NCBI RefSeq assembly: GCF_002291445.1
Contig: NZ_CP014137.1
Coordinates: 3,534,001-3,598,000 of the forward strand
Direction of reading: 5' to 3'
Origin: Brenneria goodwinii
GTDB taxonomy: Bacteria > Pseudomonadota > Gammaproteobacteria > Enterobacterales > Enterobacteriaceae
DNA length: 64,000 bases
Shown: piece after piece, positions 43,449 to 52,410 of the stretch
Numbering within the stretch: the stretch's first letter is position 1
How the letters are laid out: the number at the start of each line of letters is the position of its first letter
The notes under the pieces: model-generated
Databases searched by the model: none
Seen by the model: the letters and a program-made list of their open reading frames with translations, nothing else
What the model was told of the DNA's origin: nothing
Made by a program: the position numbers and the translations under genes

Positions 43449-44750
43449 ATGCGTAAAATCAAAGGATTACGCTGGTATATGATCGGCCTGGTGACCATAG
43501 GTACCGTGCTGGGATATCTGACGCGTAATGCAATCGCGGTCGCTGCACCAACCTTACAAGACCAATTACATATCACGACACAACAATACTCTTACATTAT
43601 TGCTGCTTATTCAGCGTGTTACACCATTATGCAGCCGATTGCCGGCTATGTCCTGGACCTGCTCGGCACCAAAATCGGCTATGCCGTGTTTGCCATCATG
43701 TGGGCCATATTTTGTATGGGAACCGCATTAGCCCACAGTTGGGGAGGCCTGGCAATCGCGCGCGGCGCGGTTGGGATGGCGGAAGCCGCCATGATCCCCG
43801 CAGGTTTGAAGGCCAGCAGCGAATGGTTTCCCGCCAAAGAACGCTCCGTCGCCGTCGGTTACTTTAACGTGGGCTCATCTATCGGCGCGATGGTCGCCCC
43901 GCCGCTGGTGGTCTGGGCCATTATGCTGCATAGCTGGGAGCTGGCGTTCATTATTACCGGCGCGCTGAGCCTGATTTGGGCAATCTGCTGGCTGCTTTTC
44001 TACAAGCACCCGAAAGATCAGAAAAAACTCAGCGATGAAGAACGCGATTACATCCTCAGCGGACAGGAAGCCCACCATCAAACCAATAACGCGAAGAAGA
44101 TGTCCGCCTGGCAGATCTTGCGCAACCGTCAGTTCTGGGGGATTGCGTTGCCGCGCTTTCTGGCTGAACCGGCATGGGGAACGTTCAATGCCTGGATCCC
44201 GCTGTTTATGTTTAAAGCCTATGGCTTCAACCTGAAAGAAATCGCCATGTTCGCCTGGATGCCGATGCTGTTTGCCGATTTGGGCTGTGTCCTCGGCGGC
44301 TATCTGCCGATGCTGTTCCAGAAATACTTTAAAGTTAACCTGATCGTTTCCCGCAAACTGGTGGTTACCATGGGGGCGGTGCTGATGATTGGCCCCGGCA
44401 TGATCGGCCTGTTTACCAGTCCGTACGCCGCCATTGCCTTGCTGTGTGTTGGCGGGTTTGCCCATCAGGCGCTGTCCGGCGCGCTGATTACCCTCTCTTC
44501 CGATGTCTTCGGGCGCAACGAAGTCGCAACGGCTAATGGCTTAACCGGCATGGCGGCCTGGATGGCGAGCACCCTGTTTGCGCTGGTGGTCGGGGCATTG
44601 GCCGATACGCTGGGTTTCAGCCCGCTGTTTGCCGCCCTGGCCGTATTCGACCTGTTAGGCGCGCTGGTTATCTGGACGGTATTGCAAAACCGGCCGGCCA
44701 TCGAAATACCCACAGCGCCGGAAGCATTAAAAGAAGCCCGGCAACACTGA
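43449..44750 (+). CDS. exuT: Hexuronate transporter
   Basis: ExuT is a major-facilitator proton symporter for galacturonate and glucuronate. The 433-residue protein has twelve membrane segments and the anion:cation symporter motif region (MRKIKGLRWYMIGLVTIGTV; LTRNAIAVAAPTLQ). ATG at 43449 has GGAGAG upstream; the ten-codon longer frame lacks that. It is divergent from uxaC and followed by its regulator exuR. Confidence 0.96.
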   Translation: MRKIKGLRWYMIGLVTIGTVLGYLTRNAIAVAAPTLQDQLHITTQQYSYIIAAYSACYTIMQPIAGYVLDLLGTKIGYAVFAIMWAIFCMGTALAHSWGGLAIARGAVGMAEAAMIPAGLKASSEWFPAKERSVAVGYFNVGSSIGAMVAPPLVVWAIMLHSWELAFIITGALSLIWAICWLLFYKHPKDQKKLSDEERDYILSGQEAHHQTNNAKKMSAWQILRNRQFWGIALPRFLAEPAWGTFNAWIPLFMFKAYGFNLKEIAMFAWMPMLFADLGCVLGGYLPMLFQKYFKVNLIVSRKLVVTMGAVLMIGPGMIGLFTSPYAAIALLCVGGFAHQALSGALITLSSDVFGRNEVATANGLTGMAAWMASTLFALVVGALADTLGFSPLFAALAVFDLLGALVIWTVLQNRPAIEIPTAPEALKEARQH

Positions 44751-44959
44751 TTATTTCCTGCTTTAGCCACTCGACCCGGTGCCGTCCGCTACCGGGTCGA
44801 CGTCCTCTGCGCAAAATCTATCGTTGCGAATAACTGTGACCCCGACATTAGTTGCTGTTACCATTAAGTGGTATAACAAATCATCATCTGAACATTTACG
44901 AGATAGGAATTTAGTCCCTGACGTAGCACATGGACCGTCACTATCTAAGAGCAGGCATC

Positions 44960-45736
44960 ATGGAACTCACAGAACCCCGACGTCTATACCGGCAACTGGC
45001 CGCGGAATTAAAGCAGCGGATTGAAAGCGGCGTTTATCAGGTTGGCGAAAAATTGCCCGCCGAACGCTATATTTCTGAAGAAATGAACGTTAGCCGCACC
45101 GTGGTGCGTGAAGCGATCATTATGCTGGAAGTGGAAGGATATGTTGAAGTCCGTAAAGGCTCCGGCATTCATGTCATTTCCAACCAACAGAAAAACCTGT
45201 TAATCAGTAACGGAGATGTCGAATTCGTTACCGCCGGTCCGTTTGAACTCCTTCAGGCGCGTCAACTAATTGAAAGCAATATTGCCGAATTTGCCGCGAC
45301 ACAGGTTACCCGGCAGGATATCGTGCAACTGATGGAAATTCAGGAACACGCCCGCCAGGAGGATCGCTCCCGCGATTCGCCGTGGGATCTGAAATTCCAT
45401 GTCCAGGTTGCCTTATCCACGCAAAATTCAGCGATGGCCACCATCGTCGAGAAAATGTGGAGTCAGCGCATACACAATCCATACTGGCGTAAATTGCACG
45501 AACATATCGATGATAAATCCATCGAAAGCTGGTATGAGGAACACGATGAGATCCTCAAGGCGCTGATTCGTAAAGATCCCTATGCGGCCAAACTCGCCAT
45601 GTGGCAGCATCTGGAGAACACAAAACAAATGCTGTTCCGCGCCACTACCGACGATTTTGAATTTAATGTCGATCGCTATATGTTTGCGGAAAACCCCGTC
45701 GTCCACTTAGATCAAATTAGCAGCAACAAACCTTGA
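44960..45736 (+). CDS. exuR: Hexuronate operon transcriptional repressor
   Basis: ExuR is a GntR-family (FadR subgroup) repressor of exuT, uxaCBA and related genes, released by hexuronates. The 258-residue protein starts MELTEPRRLYRQLAAELKQR. It has an N-terminal winged HTH (AERYISEEMNVSRTVVREAI, about 37-56) and a C-terminal FCD helical domain. ATG at 44960 matches E. coli. It lies downstream of exuT with its own 210-base upstream region, which contains the inverted repeat ACCATTAAGTGGT near 44860-44872. Confidence 0.96.
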   Translation: MELTEPRRLYRQLAAELKQRIESGVYQVGEKLPAERYISEEMNVSRTVVREAIIMLEVEGYVEVRKGSGIHVISNQQKNLLISNGDVEFVTAGPFELLQARQLIESNIAEFAATQVTRQDIVQLMEIQEHARQEDRSRDSPWDLKFHVQVALSTQNSAMATIVEKMWSQRIHNPYWRKLHEHIDDKSIESWYEEHDEILKALIRKDPYAAKLAMWQHLENTKQMLFRATTDDFEFNVDRYMFAENPVVHLDQISSNKP

Positions 45737-45751
45737 CGCCACGTCATGCCA

Positions 45752-45786
45752 CTTTTGCCCCCGCGCGCGAAGTCGGGGGCAAAAAG
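45752..45786 (+). terminator. Terminator after exuR
   Basis: TTTTGCCCCC pairs with GGGGGCAAAA around a 12-base loop, 15 bases after the exuR stop. Confidence 0.75.
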
Positions 45787-46017
45787 TCAAAAAGCGTCGA
45801 CTTCTGTCAGCGAGTGTAAAATATGGCGGAAACATCGATATTCCATCTATAACATGCCTTAAATCAACCCAATTGTTGTGATATTTTCCTGTCTCAACAA
45901 CACCTGTTTTGTTACAGTTAGAAGGTCTTTTTTACGTTTAATTCGTGGTTTTGGGGATAAAACGCGTCAATGGCCGATTTGAATATCAACCTAATATTCA
46001 GATGACGTGAGTATAAA

Positions 46018-46182
46018 ATGAGAATCCGTCCAGATCCCCGTATTATCATCGGCACGTTCCACCGAATAAATCTTAAAGAAATCGCGTTGGAGCCGTGCCA
46101 TTTAATAGATCGTGTTTACCCTATATATCATGACCGAGCGCGTTCACATCGCCACGGGTTAAATGTTATGCAGCAGTATTAG
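46018..46182 (+). CDS. Possible small ORF (54 aa) upstream of yqjA
   Basis: An ATG frame of 54 codons (starting MRIRPDPRIIIGTFHRINLK) ends 9 bases before the yqjA start, close enough for translational coupling. The ribosome site is weak (GTGAGT). No family is recognised and the composition is ordinary. It may be a leader peptide or chance. Confidence 0.25.
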   Translation: MRIRPDPRIIIGTFHRINLKEIALEPCHLIDRVYPIYHDRARSHRHGLNVMQQY

Positions 46183-46191
46183 GAATACCGG

Positions 46192-46866
46192 ATGGATATT
46201 ATTAAAGAACTGTTAAATGCGCTTTGGCTTCAAGATTTCGATGTTTTAGCCGACCCTAAACTGGTGTGGACCATCTATATTTTACTGTTTTTAATTCTTT
46301 TTTTAGAAAATGGCTTACTCCCGGCCGCATTCTTGCCCGGCGACAGCTTACTCATCCTGGTCGGCGTTCTGGTCGCCAAGGGCACCATGAATTTCCCCTT
46401 TACCATTGTTTTGCTGACAACGGCAGCCAGTCTGGGATGCTGGGTCAGCTATATTCAGGGGAAATGGCTGGGTAATACCCGTGTGGTGCAAGGCTGGTTG
46501 TCGCATTTGCCTGCGCACTATCACCAGCGGGCGCATCAGCTTTTCCATCGCCATGGTCTTTCTGCGCTATTAATCGGCCGCTTTCTGGCATTTATACGCA
46601 CGTTGTTGCCCACAATTGCAGGGTTGTCGGGCTTAAATAATGCCCGTTTTCAATTCTTTAACTGGATGAGCGCGCTATTATGGGTACTGATTCTGGTGTC
46701 GCTCGGTTTTGCATTAGGGAAAACCCCCGTCTTTCGGAAATACGAAGATGAGTTGATGTTTTTCCTGATGATGCTGCCGCTGGCGCTGCTGTTTATCGGT
46801 TTGTTTGGATCGCTATTTTTACTTTGGCGTAAAAAGCGTACCGCTAATGCGGAAAAAGGAAATTAA
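46192..46866 (+). CDS. yqjA: DedA-family membrane protein YqjA
   Basis: YqjA is a 224-residue DedA-family inner-membrane protein, needed in E. coli for alkaline/osmotic tolerance and partly redundant with YghB. It has about five hydrophobic segments. The DedA signatures are ENGLLPAAFLPGDSLL (about 36-51) and GRFLAFIRTLLPTIAGLS (about 130-147), with the conserved arginine and proline. It is the first gene before mzrA, two bases from its start. Confidence 0.95.
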   Translation: MDIIKELLNALWLQDFDVLADPKLVWTIYILLFLILFLENGLLPAAFLPGDSLLILVGVLVAKGTMNFPFTIVLLTTAASLGCWVSYIQGKWLGNTRVVQGWLSHLPAHYHQRAHQLFHRHGLSALLIGRFLAFIRTLLPTIAGLSGLNNARFQFFNWMSALLWVLILVSLGFALGKTPVFRKYEDELMFFLMMLPLALLFIGLFGSLFLLWRKKRTANAEKGN

Positions 46867-46868
46867 CG

Positions 46869-47249
46869 GTGTTAATCCGCTGGATTTACCCCCAAAAATT
46901 ATGGCGAATCTTGCTGTTAGTCGCACTGCCGATCCTGGCATTGATGCTGTCGTCCCCTCATTCGCAGGATGAGGCCATGTTACACATCCAGCCACTCTAT
47001 CAAGGGGCGACGCTGCCTGACGGCTTCTATATTTATCAACGCTTGAATGAACGCGGCATCGAGATAAAAAGCATTACCCCGGCCAAGGACAGCCTGATCG
47101 TACGTCTGGTGTCGCCGGCGCAGAGCGTCGAAGCCAGAGACGTCTTACGCCTTTCCTTGCCGAAAGCGAGCGTCACGACGCAACAAACCGCCAAACCCAC
47201 TCCTTTCTGGCAACAAAAGTTAACGCAAAAACAGTCAAAATTAGGATAA
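46869..47249 (+). CDS. mzrA: EnvZ/OmpR modulator MzrA
   Basis: MzrA is a bitopic inner-membrane protein that links Cpx to EnvZ/OmpR by contacting EnvZ in E. coli. The 126-residue protein has one N-terminal membrane segment (about 10-28; LLLVALPILALMLS) and a periplasmic domain. The start is GTG with AAGGA nine bases upstream, directly after yqjA. Gene order yqjA-mzrA-yqjC is conserved. Confidence 0.9.
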   Translation: MLIRWIYPQKLWRILLLVALPILALMLSSPHSQDEAMLHIQPLYQGATLPDGFYIYQRLNERGIEIKSITPAKDSLIVRLVSPAQSVEARDVLRLSLPKASVTTQQTAKPTPFWQQKLTQKQSKLG

Positions 47250-47253
47250 TAAA

Positions 47254-47631
47254 TTGAAAATACATCATTTAATGGCCGCTATCGTATTGGTATTCTCCGG
47301 CAATACTCTGGCGCAGGCCGCCAATGTGCAAGGGAGTTGTTTACAAAAAGAGCAGGAGATTCAACGCCAGATCGAACACGCCCGCCAAAACGGCAACCAG
47401 CATCGTGTTGCTGGATTGGAAAAAGCGCTGGACGGGGTCAAATCACATTGCACCGACGAAAAGCTGGCGGCCGAACATCAGGATAAGATTGCCGATCAAC
47501 AAGCGGAAATCGCCGAACGCCAACGCGAGCTGAGTGAAAGCAAGCGTGAAGGAGATCCGCAAAAAATTCTTAAAAGAGAGAAAAAGCTGGCTGAAGCCGA
47601 GCAGGAATTACAAGCCTTGCAAAAAAAGTAA
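47254..47631 (+). CDS. yqjC: Periplasmic coiled-coil protein YqjC (DUF1090)
   Basis: A 125-residue protein with a signal peptide (about 1-22, cut after AQA) and a long charged helical region ending in repeated Glu/Lys coiled coil (DQQAEIAERQRELSESKREG). DUF1090 family, function unknown. The start is TTG, with AGGA eight bases upstream and four bases after the mzrA stop; the next ATG is six codons inside and would cut the signal peptide. Confidence 0.88.
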   Translation: MKIHHLMAAIVLVFSGNTLAQAANVQGSCLQKEQEIQRQIEHARQNGNQHRVAGLEKALDGVKSHCTDEKLAAEHQDKIADQQAEIAERQRELSESKREGDPQKILKREKKLAEAEQELQALQKK

Positions 47632-47767
47632 TACGCCGAAAGCCGCCTGGCGCAACAACCGAAAACATACAATAAGTTATAAGAATTATCCGCCTCAGAT
47701 AACAAGCAAAAATCGAAAATTAGTCTATAGTTGATACTCTAGGCTTATAACATAAAGGTTATCTAAT

Positions 47768-48073
47768 ATGGCTAAAGATCAGAGTTCTGAAGTTCTACGC
47801 GCGGAATTAAAATCACTGGCGGATACATTGGAAGAGGTCATCAGCGGTTCCAGCGATAAATCCAAAGCGGAATTGGATAAACTGCGCAGTAAAGCAGAAA
47901 CAGCCTTGAAAGAAACACGCTCTCGTCTGAGTGAAACCGGTGAACGCATCGCGACCCATACCCGTGAAGCGGTGGGATGCGCAGACGATTATGTTCGTGA
48001 AAATCCGTGGACTGGCGTAGGTATCGGCGCGGCAATTGGCGTTGTGATTGGCGTCCTGCTTTCCCGCCGTTAA
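47768..48073 (+). CDS. yqjD: ElaB/YqjD/DUF883-family membrane-anchored ribosome-binding protein
   Basis: YqjD is a stationary-phase C-tail-anchored membrane protein that binds ribosomes in E. coli. The 101-residue protein has a long amphipathic N-terminal helix and a C-terminal membrane segment with glycine repeats (GVGIGAAIGVVIGVLLS, about 82-98), ending in two arginines. It starts the yqjD-yqjE-yqjK unit. Confidence 0.93.
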   Translation: MAKDQSSEVLRAELKSLADTLEEVISGSSDKSKAELDKLRSKAETALKETRSRLSETGERIATHTREAVGCADDYVRENPWTGVGIGAAIGVVIGVLLSRR

Positions 48074-48088
48074 TTACTCTGACCAATT

Positions 48089-48484
48089 ATGACTGATAAA
48101 CAACGACAAGGCCCCGCTAGCGGGGCCATAGCCTCTGCGCAGCGTATCATCACCATTCTTGTCAGTATGGTTGAAACGCGTGTCCGTCTGGCGGTTATCG
48201 AGCTGGAAGAAGAAAAAGCCAATCTGATTCAGTTGATTATCATGGCTGGATTAACGCTGCTCTTCGCCACCTTTGGTTTAATGAGCCTGATTGCATTGAT
48301 TATTTGGGGAGTCGATCCCCAATATCGTTTGTTTGCGCTGGGATGCATTACCGCCACCTTACTTGGTTTATCCATCATTCTCGGCATATGGACCTTACTG
48401 AAGGTTCGACGCCCAACGTTACTCAAATCAACCCGTAAAGAGCTGGAAACCGATCGCGCACTGCTGGAGGATGAATCAAAATGA
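48089..48484 (+). CDS. yqjE: Inner membrane protein YqjE (phage holin superfamily 6-like)
   Basis: A 131-residue protein with two membrane segments (about 48-70 and 80-104) flanked by charged helices, of the YqjE (DUF1469, putative actinobacterial holin-X) family. It may act with YqjD. Its stop overlaps the yqjK start by ATGA, which indicates translational coupling. Confidence 0.92.
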   Translation: MTDKQRQGPASGAIASAQRIITILVSMVETRVRLAVIELEEEKANLIQLIIMAGLTLLFATFGLMSLIALIIWGVDPQYRLFALGCITATLLGLSIILGIWTLLKVRRPTLLKSTRKELETDRALLEDESK

Positions 48485-48765
48485 GTCATCAGCAGCGTGA
48501 TAAAGAAAAAATCCAGCTTCTGCGTAAAATCCAGCAGCAGAGGCTGGATTTATCAGCGAATAAAAAAAGCCTGCTGGAATCAACCGCCCCTTACGATCGC
48601 TACTGGCACAATCTGCTGCAATGGCGAAAATATTGGGTCGTTGGCTCCGGCCTTATCGCCATTTATGGCTTACGCCATCCAAGCAAGCTGATCCTCTGGG
48701 GTCGTCGCGCGGTTGGTCTGTGGGGAACGTTTCGTTTTTTTCGCAAGACTCTCTCCCGCCGCTAA
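48481..48765 (+). CDS. yqjK: YqjK-family protein
   Basis: A 94-residue basic protein of the YqjK family, function unknown. It has a charged N-terminal helix (RDKEKIQLLRKIQQQRLDL) and one hydrophobic stretch near 55-75. It overlaps yqjE by four bases. The order yqjC-yqjD-yqjE-yqjK is conserved in Enterobacterales. Confidence 0.9.
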   Translation: MSHQQRDKEKIQLLRKIQQQRLDLSANKKSLLESTAPYDRYWHNLLQWRKYWVVGSGLIAIYGLRHPSKLILWGRRAVGLWGTFRFFRKTLSRR

Positions 48766-49023
48766 CCCTTCCCGCCGTCATACCTTTCGGCGCCCTATGG
48801 CTGCCTTCATCGTCCGCAGCCAGCGTCGCTTATGCGCATGGCATTGATACAAACAAAACATCAATTTTTCTGAAATAAACCGACAATTATACTCGCTGTT
48901 ACCTTACGCCATCTCTCTATAGTATCGGCTCCATAACCTGACGGCAGGGCATATTTTTCAGCAAATACCTGCGACTAACACATTGACGGCGATTAACGCC
49001 TTTGAAGAAATAATATTGGAGAG

Positions 49024-49422
49024 ATGATGAAAAATTTAGAAAGTATTGCCCTGTTGGTTGCGCGTATTTTAATGCCCATTCTGTTTATCGTTGCGGGTTA
49101 TGGCAAGCTGGGCGATGCCTACGCAGGAACCCAGCAATACATGCAGTCGATGGGCGTTCCGGCGTTCCTGTTGCCGCTGACGATCCTCTTGGAACTGGGG
49201 GGTGGCCTGGCAATCCTGTTTGGTCTGTTAACGCGTACCGTGGCGCTGTTCATTGCCGGCTTCACCATATTGACGGCCCTGATTTTCCACACCAACTTTG
49301 CGGACGGCGTCAATCAGGTCATGTTTATGAAAAACCTGACTATCGCGGGCGGTTATCTATTATTAGCAGTAACCGGTCCCGGCGCATTCAGCCTTGATCG
49401 TATACTGAATAAAAAGTGGTAA
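49024..49422 (+). CDS. yqjF: DoxX-family membrane protein YqjF
   Basis: A 132-residue DoxX-family protein with four membrane segments (GYGKLGDAYAGTQQYMQ after the first; ELGGGLAILFGLLTR in the second). Function uncertain; induced by aromatic compounds in E. coli together with yqjG and yhaJK neighbours. It has GGAGAG before ATG and lies 98 bases before yqjG. Confidence 0.92.
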   Translation: MMKNLESIALLVARILMPILFIVAGYGKLGDAYAGTQQYMQSMGVPAFLLPLTILLELGGGLAILFGLLTRTVALFIAGFTILTALIFHTNFADGVNQVMFMKNLTIAGGYLLLAVTGPGAFSLDRILNKKW

Positions 49423-49520
49423 GGAAAATCCTTTCCCTGCCAGCCCAATAAACAGAGCGGCGACAAGCGTCCCCCTACGATCTTGTCGTCGCGCCGCATG
49501 GTTTAACCACGGGAGGATCT

Positions 49521-50513
49521 ATGGGACAACTGGTTGATGGCGTATGGCACGATACCTGGTATGAGACCAAATCGACCGGCGGTCGTTTTAAGCGTTCGGC
49601 ATCACATTTTCGTCACTGGATTACGCCAGATGGCGAGCCCGGCATTAGCGGTGACGGCGGATTTCCGGCGGAAGCCGGACGCTATCATCTGTATGTTTCC
49701 CTCGCCTGCCCCTGGGCACACCGCACATTGCTGATGCGCCAGTTGAAAGGACTGGAAACGCACATTGCTGTTTCCGTGGTGCATCCGTTGATGCTGGACC
49801 ACGGCTGGACATTTGCGACCGATTTTCAGGGCGCCACCGGCGATTCGCTATATCAGCATGAATTTCTCTATCAGCTTTATCTGCACGCCAATCCCAACTA
49901 CAGCGGACGAGTTACCGTGCCGGTACTGTGGGACACCGTAAAACATACGATAGTCAGCAACGAATCGGCCGATATCATCCGGATGTTTAACAGCGCCTTC
50001 GACGCTATCGGGGCGAAACCCGGCGATTACTACCCACAGGATCTGCGGGGGCAAATTGATGAACTGAACGGCTGGATCTATGACAAGCTGAACAACGGCG
50101 TCTACAAAGCCGGTTTTGCCACCAGTCAGGCGGCTTATGATGAAGCAGCGACGGACGTATTTGCCGCCCTGTCCAGATTGGAATCGATTCTCGGGCAACA
50201 TCGTTACCTGACGGGCGATCGTCTGACGGAAGCGGATATCCGGCTGTGGACGACGCTGATACGCTTTGATCCGGTCTATCATACCCATTTCAAGTGCGAT
50301 AAATACCGCTTAAGCGATTACCCGAATCTGTATGGCTTTTTACGTGATATCTACCAGATGCCCGGCGTAGCCGACACCGTCAATATGGCGCATATCCGAC
50401 ACCACTATTACCGGAGTCACAGCACCATCAATCCGCATGGCGTGATCTCGTTGGGGCCGGAGCAGGATCTGAACAGCCCTCACGGGCGGGATAAGAAATT
50501 TATCGGCAAATAA
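49521..50513 (+). CDS. yqjG: Glutathionyl-hydroquinone reductase
   Basis: YqjG reduces glutathionyl-hydroquinones (Xi-class glutathione transferase). The 330-residue protein has the thioredoxin-fold catalytic motif SLACPWAHRTLL, with Cys near residue 63, the NESADIIRMFN segment of the GSH site, and a C-terminal helical domain. The start has GGGAGG. It is convergent with yhaJ, and a hairpin GGAAAGGCA/TGCCTTTCC (50521-50548) lies between them. Confidence 0.95.
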   Translation: MGQLVDGVWHDTWYETKSTGGRFKRSASHFRHWITPDGEPGISGDGGFPAEAGRYHLYVSLACPWAHRTLLMRQLKGLETHIAVSVVHPLMLDHGWTFATDFQGATGDSLYQHEFLYQLYLHANPNYSGRVTVPVLWDTVKHTIVSNESADIIRMFNSAFDAIGAKPGDYYPQDLRGQIDELNGWIYDKLNNGVYKAGFATSQAAYDEAATDVFAALSRLESILGQHRYLTGDRLTEADIRLWTTLIRFDPVYHTHFKCDKYRLSDYPNLYGFLRDIYQMPGVADTVNMAHIRHHYYRSHSTINPHGVISLGPEQDLNSPHGRDKKFIGK

Positions 50514-50572
50514 AGCGGGAGGAAAGGCATGGCGCATCGTGCCTTTCCCCATCTCGATGCGCGGAGAAAAGC

Positions 50573-51469
50573 TCAGGCATGGTTCAACAACTTAGGTATT
50601 TCCCGTAAAAACCAGGATTTAGCCTCCCCCATGCTGTCACGCCGCCAGGCCATGATAATCTCGCTGTCCATAGAATACTCCGGGCTGACCACCCGTAACC
50701 GGCCTTCGCTAATATCCTGAGCGACCATGGGATAAGGCATTGTCGCTACGCCCAGTCCGGCCAGCAGCGCACGCCGTTTATCATCCATAGAGCTGACGGT
50801 TAGCCGCTGCTGTTTATCCAACAGCTGTACGGTGAGCACCGGGCGTTCACGCGCGGTATCCGCAATGGCAATCCCGCGGTATTTCACACGGGTGACCTCG
50901 GAAAGCGGTTCCGGCTCTTGATGTATCGGGTGATCGGGACTGGCGACATAAATATTCTTCAACGTATAAAGTTTGCGGGTGTTCACCTCGGAAGAGGCGC
51001 GAAAATGCATATCCGGCGCAATGACAATATCAGCCCGCCCCTGTTCCAAACGCTCCCACGCTCCCGCCAGCACTTCCGTCAGGATCGAAACCTGCGTATT
51101 GGCTTTCTGTGATAATTTATCCAATAAAGGGAAGAGAGTTTGGGTGGGAATAAGCGCTTCAGCCACGATGGTCAGATGTGTTTCCCATCCGCGGGCCAGC
51201 GCCTCGGCATCCGTAGTGAGCTTATCGGCCGCTTCCAGCAATACCCGTCCACGATCCAACAGCATACGACCGACATTGGTGAATTTAGTGCGGTGTCCGG
51301 AACGATCAAATAACACCACATCCAGCTCTTCTTCCAGCTTTTGCATGGTATAGCTCAGCGCCGAAGGTACGCGGCCCAATTCATCAGCTGCCGCGGCAAA
51401 ACTTCCCCGGCGATCAATCGCGTCCATGACTCTTAAAGCTTCCAGCGTCAATGCTCGTTCTTTTGACAT
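50573..51469 (-). CDS. yhaJ: LysR-family transcriptional regulator YhaJ
   Basis: A 298-residue LysR-type regulator with an N-terminal winged HTH (RRGSFAAAADELGRVPSALS, about 19-38) and a periplasmic-binding-like effector domain. In E. coli YhaJ activates genes for responses to aromatic compounds, including yqjF. It is divergent from yhaK, as in E. coli, so it probably regulates that gene and the yqjFG pair. Confidence 0.93.
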   Translation of the reverse strand: MSKERALTLEALRVMDAIDRRGSFAAAADELGRVPSALSYTMQKLEEELDVVLFDRSGHRTKFTNVGRMLLDRGRVLLEAADKLTTDAEALARGWETHLTIVAEALIPTQTLFPLLDKLSQKANTQVSILTEVLAGAWERLEQGRADIVIAPDMHFRASSEVNTRKLYTLKNIYVASPDHPIHQEPEPLSEVTRVKYRGIAIADTARERPVLTVQLLDKQQRLTVSSMDDKRRALLAGLGVATMPYPMVAQDISEGRLRVVSPEYSMDSEIIMAWRRDSMGEAKSWFLREIPKLLNHA

Positions 51470-51591
51470 TTTCTACTCATTCAGGATTTTTGAATATACT
51501 CACCAGATTAACTAGCTAACAATCCACCGTCCACACAATTACTATGTGTTTCATACCATTTGTTTAAGAAATATTTTCCGAGTCTTATACC

Positions 51592-52308
51592 ATGATCATA
51601 AAAAGAGCAGCAGAGCAATGCGGCCAAGCTGACTATGGCTGGTTGCAGGCGCGTTATACTTTCTCCTTTGGCCATTACTTCGATCCGCAATTACTGGGTT
51701 ATGCCTCACTGCGCGTGCTGAATCAGGAAGTTCTGACGCCGGGGGCGTCGTTCCAACCCCGAACCTACCCTCGCGTCGATATTTTAAATATCATCCTGCA
51801 AGGCGAGGCGGAATACCGCGACAGCCATGGCCGCCATGTCCATGCCAAAGCGGGCGACGTATTGCTGCTGGCTACCCAGCCCAATGTCAGCTACAGCGAA
51901 CACAATACCAGCGCCAGTAAGCCGCTGACGCGGATGCAGCTATGGCTCGATGCCTGCCCGACGCGGGAAAACAGTCCGTTGCAACGATTGACGCTGAACA
52001 ACCTCGACGGTCATAACACGGGGCACCGGTTATTGGCCTCTCCCGAAGGGGAGAGCGGCAGTTTGCAACTCCGTCAGCAGGTGTGGATCCACCACCTGGA
52101 GCTGCAGGACAATGAGCAGCAGAGTATTAAACTGAACGGCAATCGGGCCTATCTCCAGTCAATTCATGGTTCGGCCACCATCAGTTGCCGCCAGTCTTGC
52201 GACAATACGCTGCACTGTGGCGATGGCGCCTTTATCCAGCAGGAAAGCGAATTAACCATCCAGGCTGAAACGCCGCTACGCGCGTTGCTGATTGATCTGC
52301 TCGTTTAG
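51592..52308 (+). CDS. yhaK: Pirin-like bicupin YhaK
   Basis: A 238-residue pirin-family bicupin. The N-terminal cupin has the family segment YTFSFGHYFDPQLLGYASLRV (about 23-43), though here fewer metal-binding histidines are obvious than in typical pirins. In E. coli YhaK is a cytoplasmic protein sensitive to oxidative/nitrosative stress. It is divergent from yhaJ over about 120 bases. Confidence 0.92.
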   Translation: MIIKRAAEQCGQADYGWLQARYTFSFGHYFDPQLLGYASLRVLNQEVLTPGASFQPRTYPRVDILNIILQGEAEYRDSHGRHVHAKAGDVLLLATQPNVSYSEHNTSASKPLTRMQLWLDACPTRENSPLQRLTLNNLDGHNTGHRLLASPEGESGSLQLRQQVWIHHLELQDNEQQSIKLNGNRAYLQSIHGSATISCRQSCDNTLHCGDGAFIQQESELTIQAETPLRALLIDLLV

Positions 52309-52410
52309 TTCCTATATCCGGCAGACTGCACGCCGCGTCACTGATTCTATGTTTTTCCTCAGCCGTGATAAGATGTCCTTCTTGTTCTTTATGCGTCGAG
52401 GTATATGACA

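Larger units (their letters stand above)
45737..46191. other. exuR-yqjA intergenic region
   Basis: This 455-base gap holds the exuR terminator at its left end and a possible 54-codon frame at 46018-46182 just before yqjA. The remainder presumably carries the yqjA-mzrA promoter, which in E. coli is Cpx-dependent. I could not identify a clear CpxR box. Confidence 0.5.
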
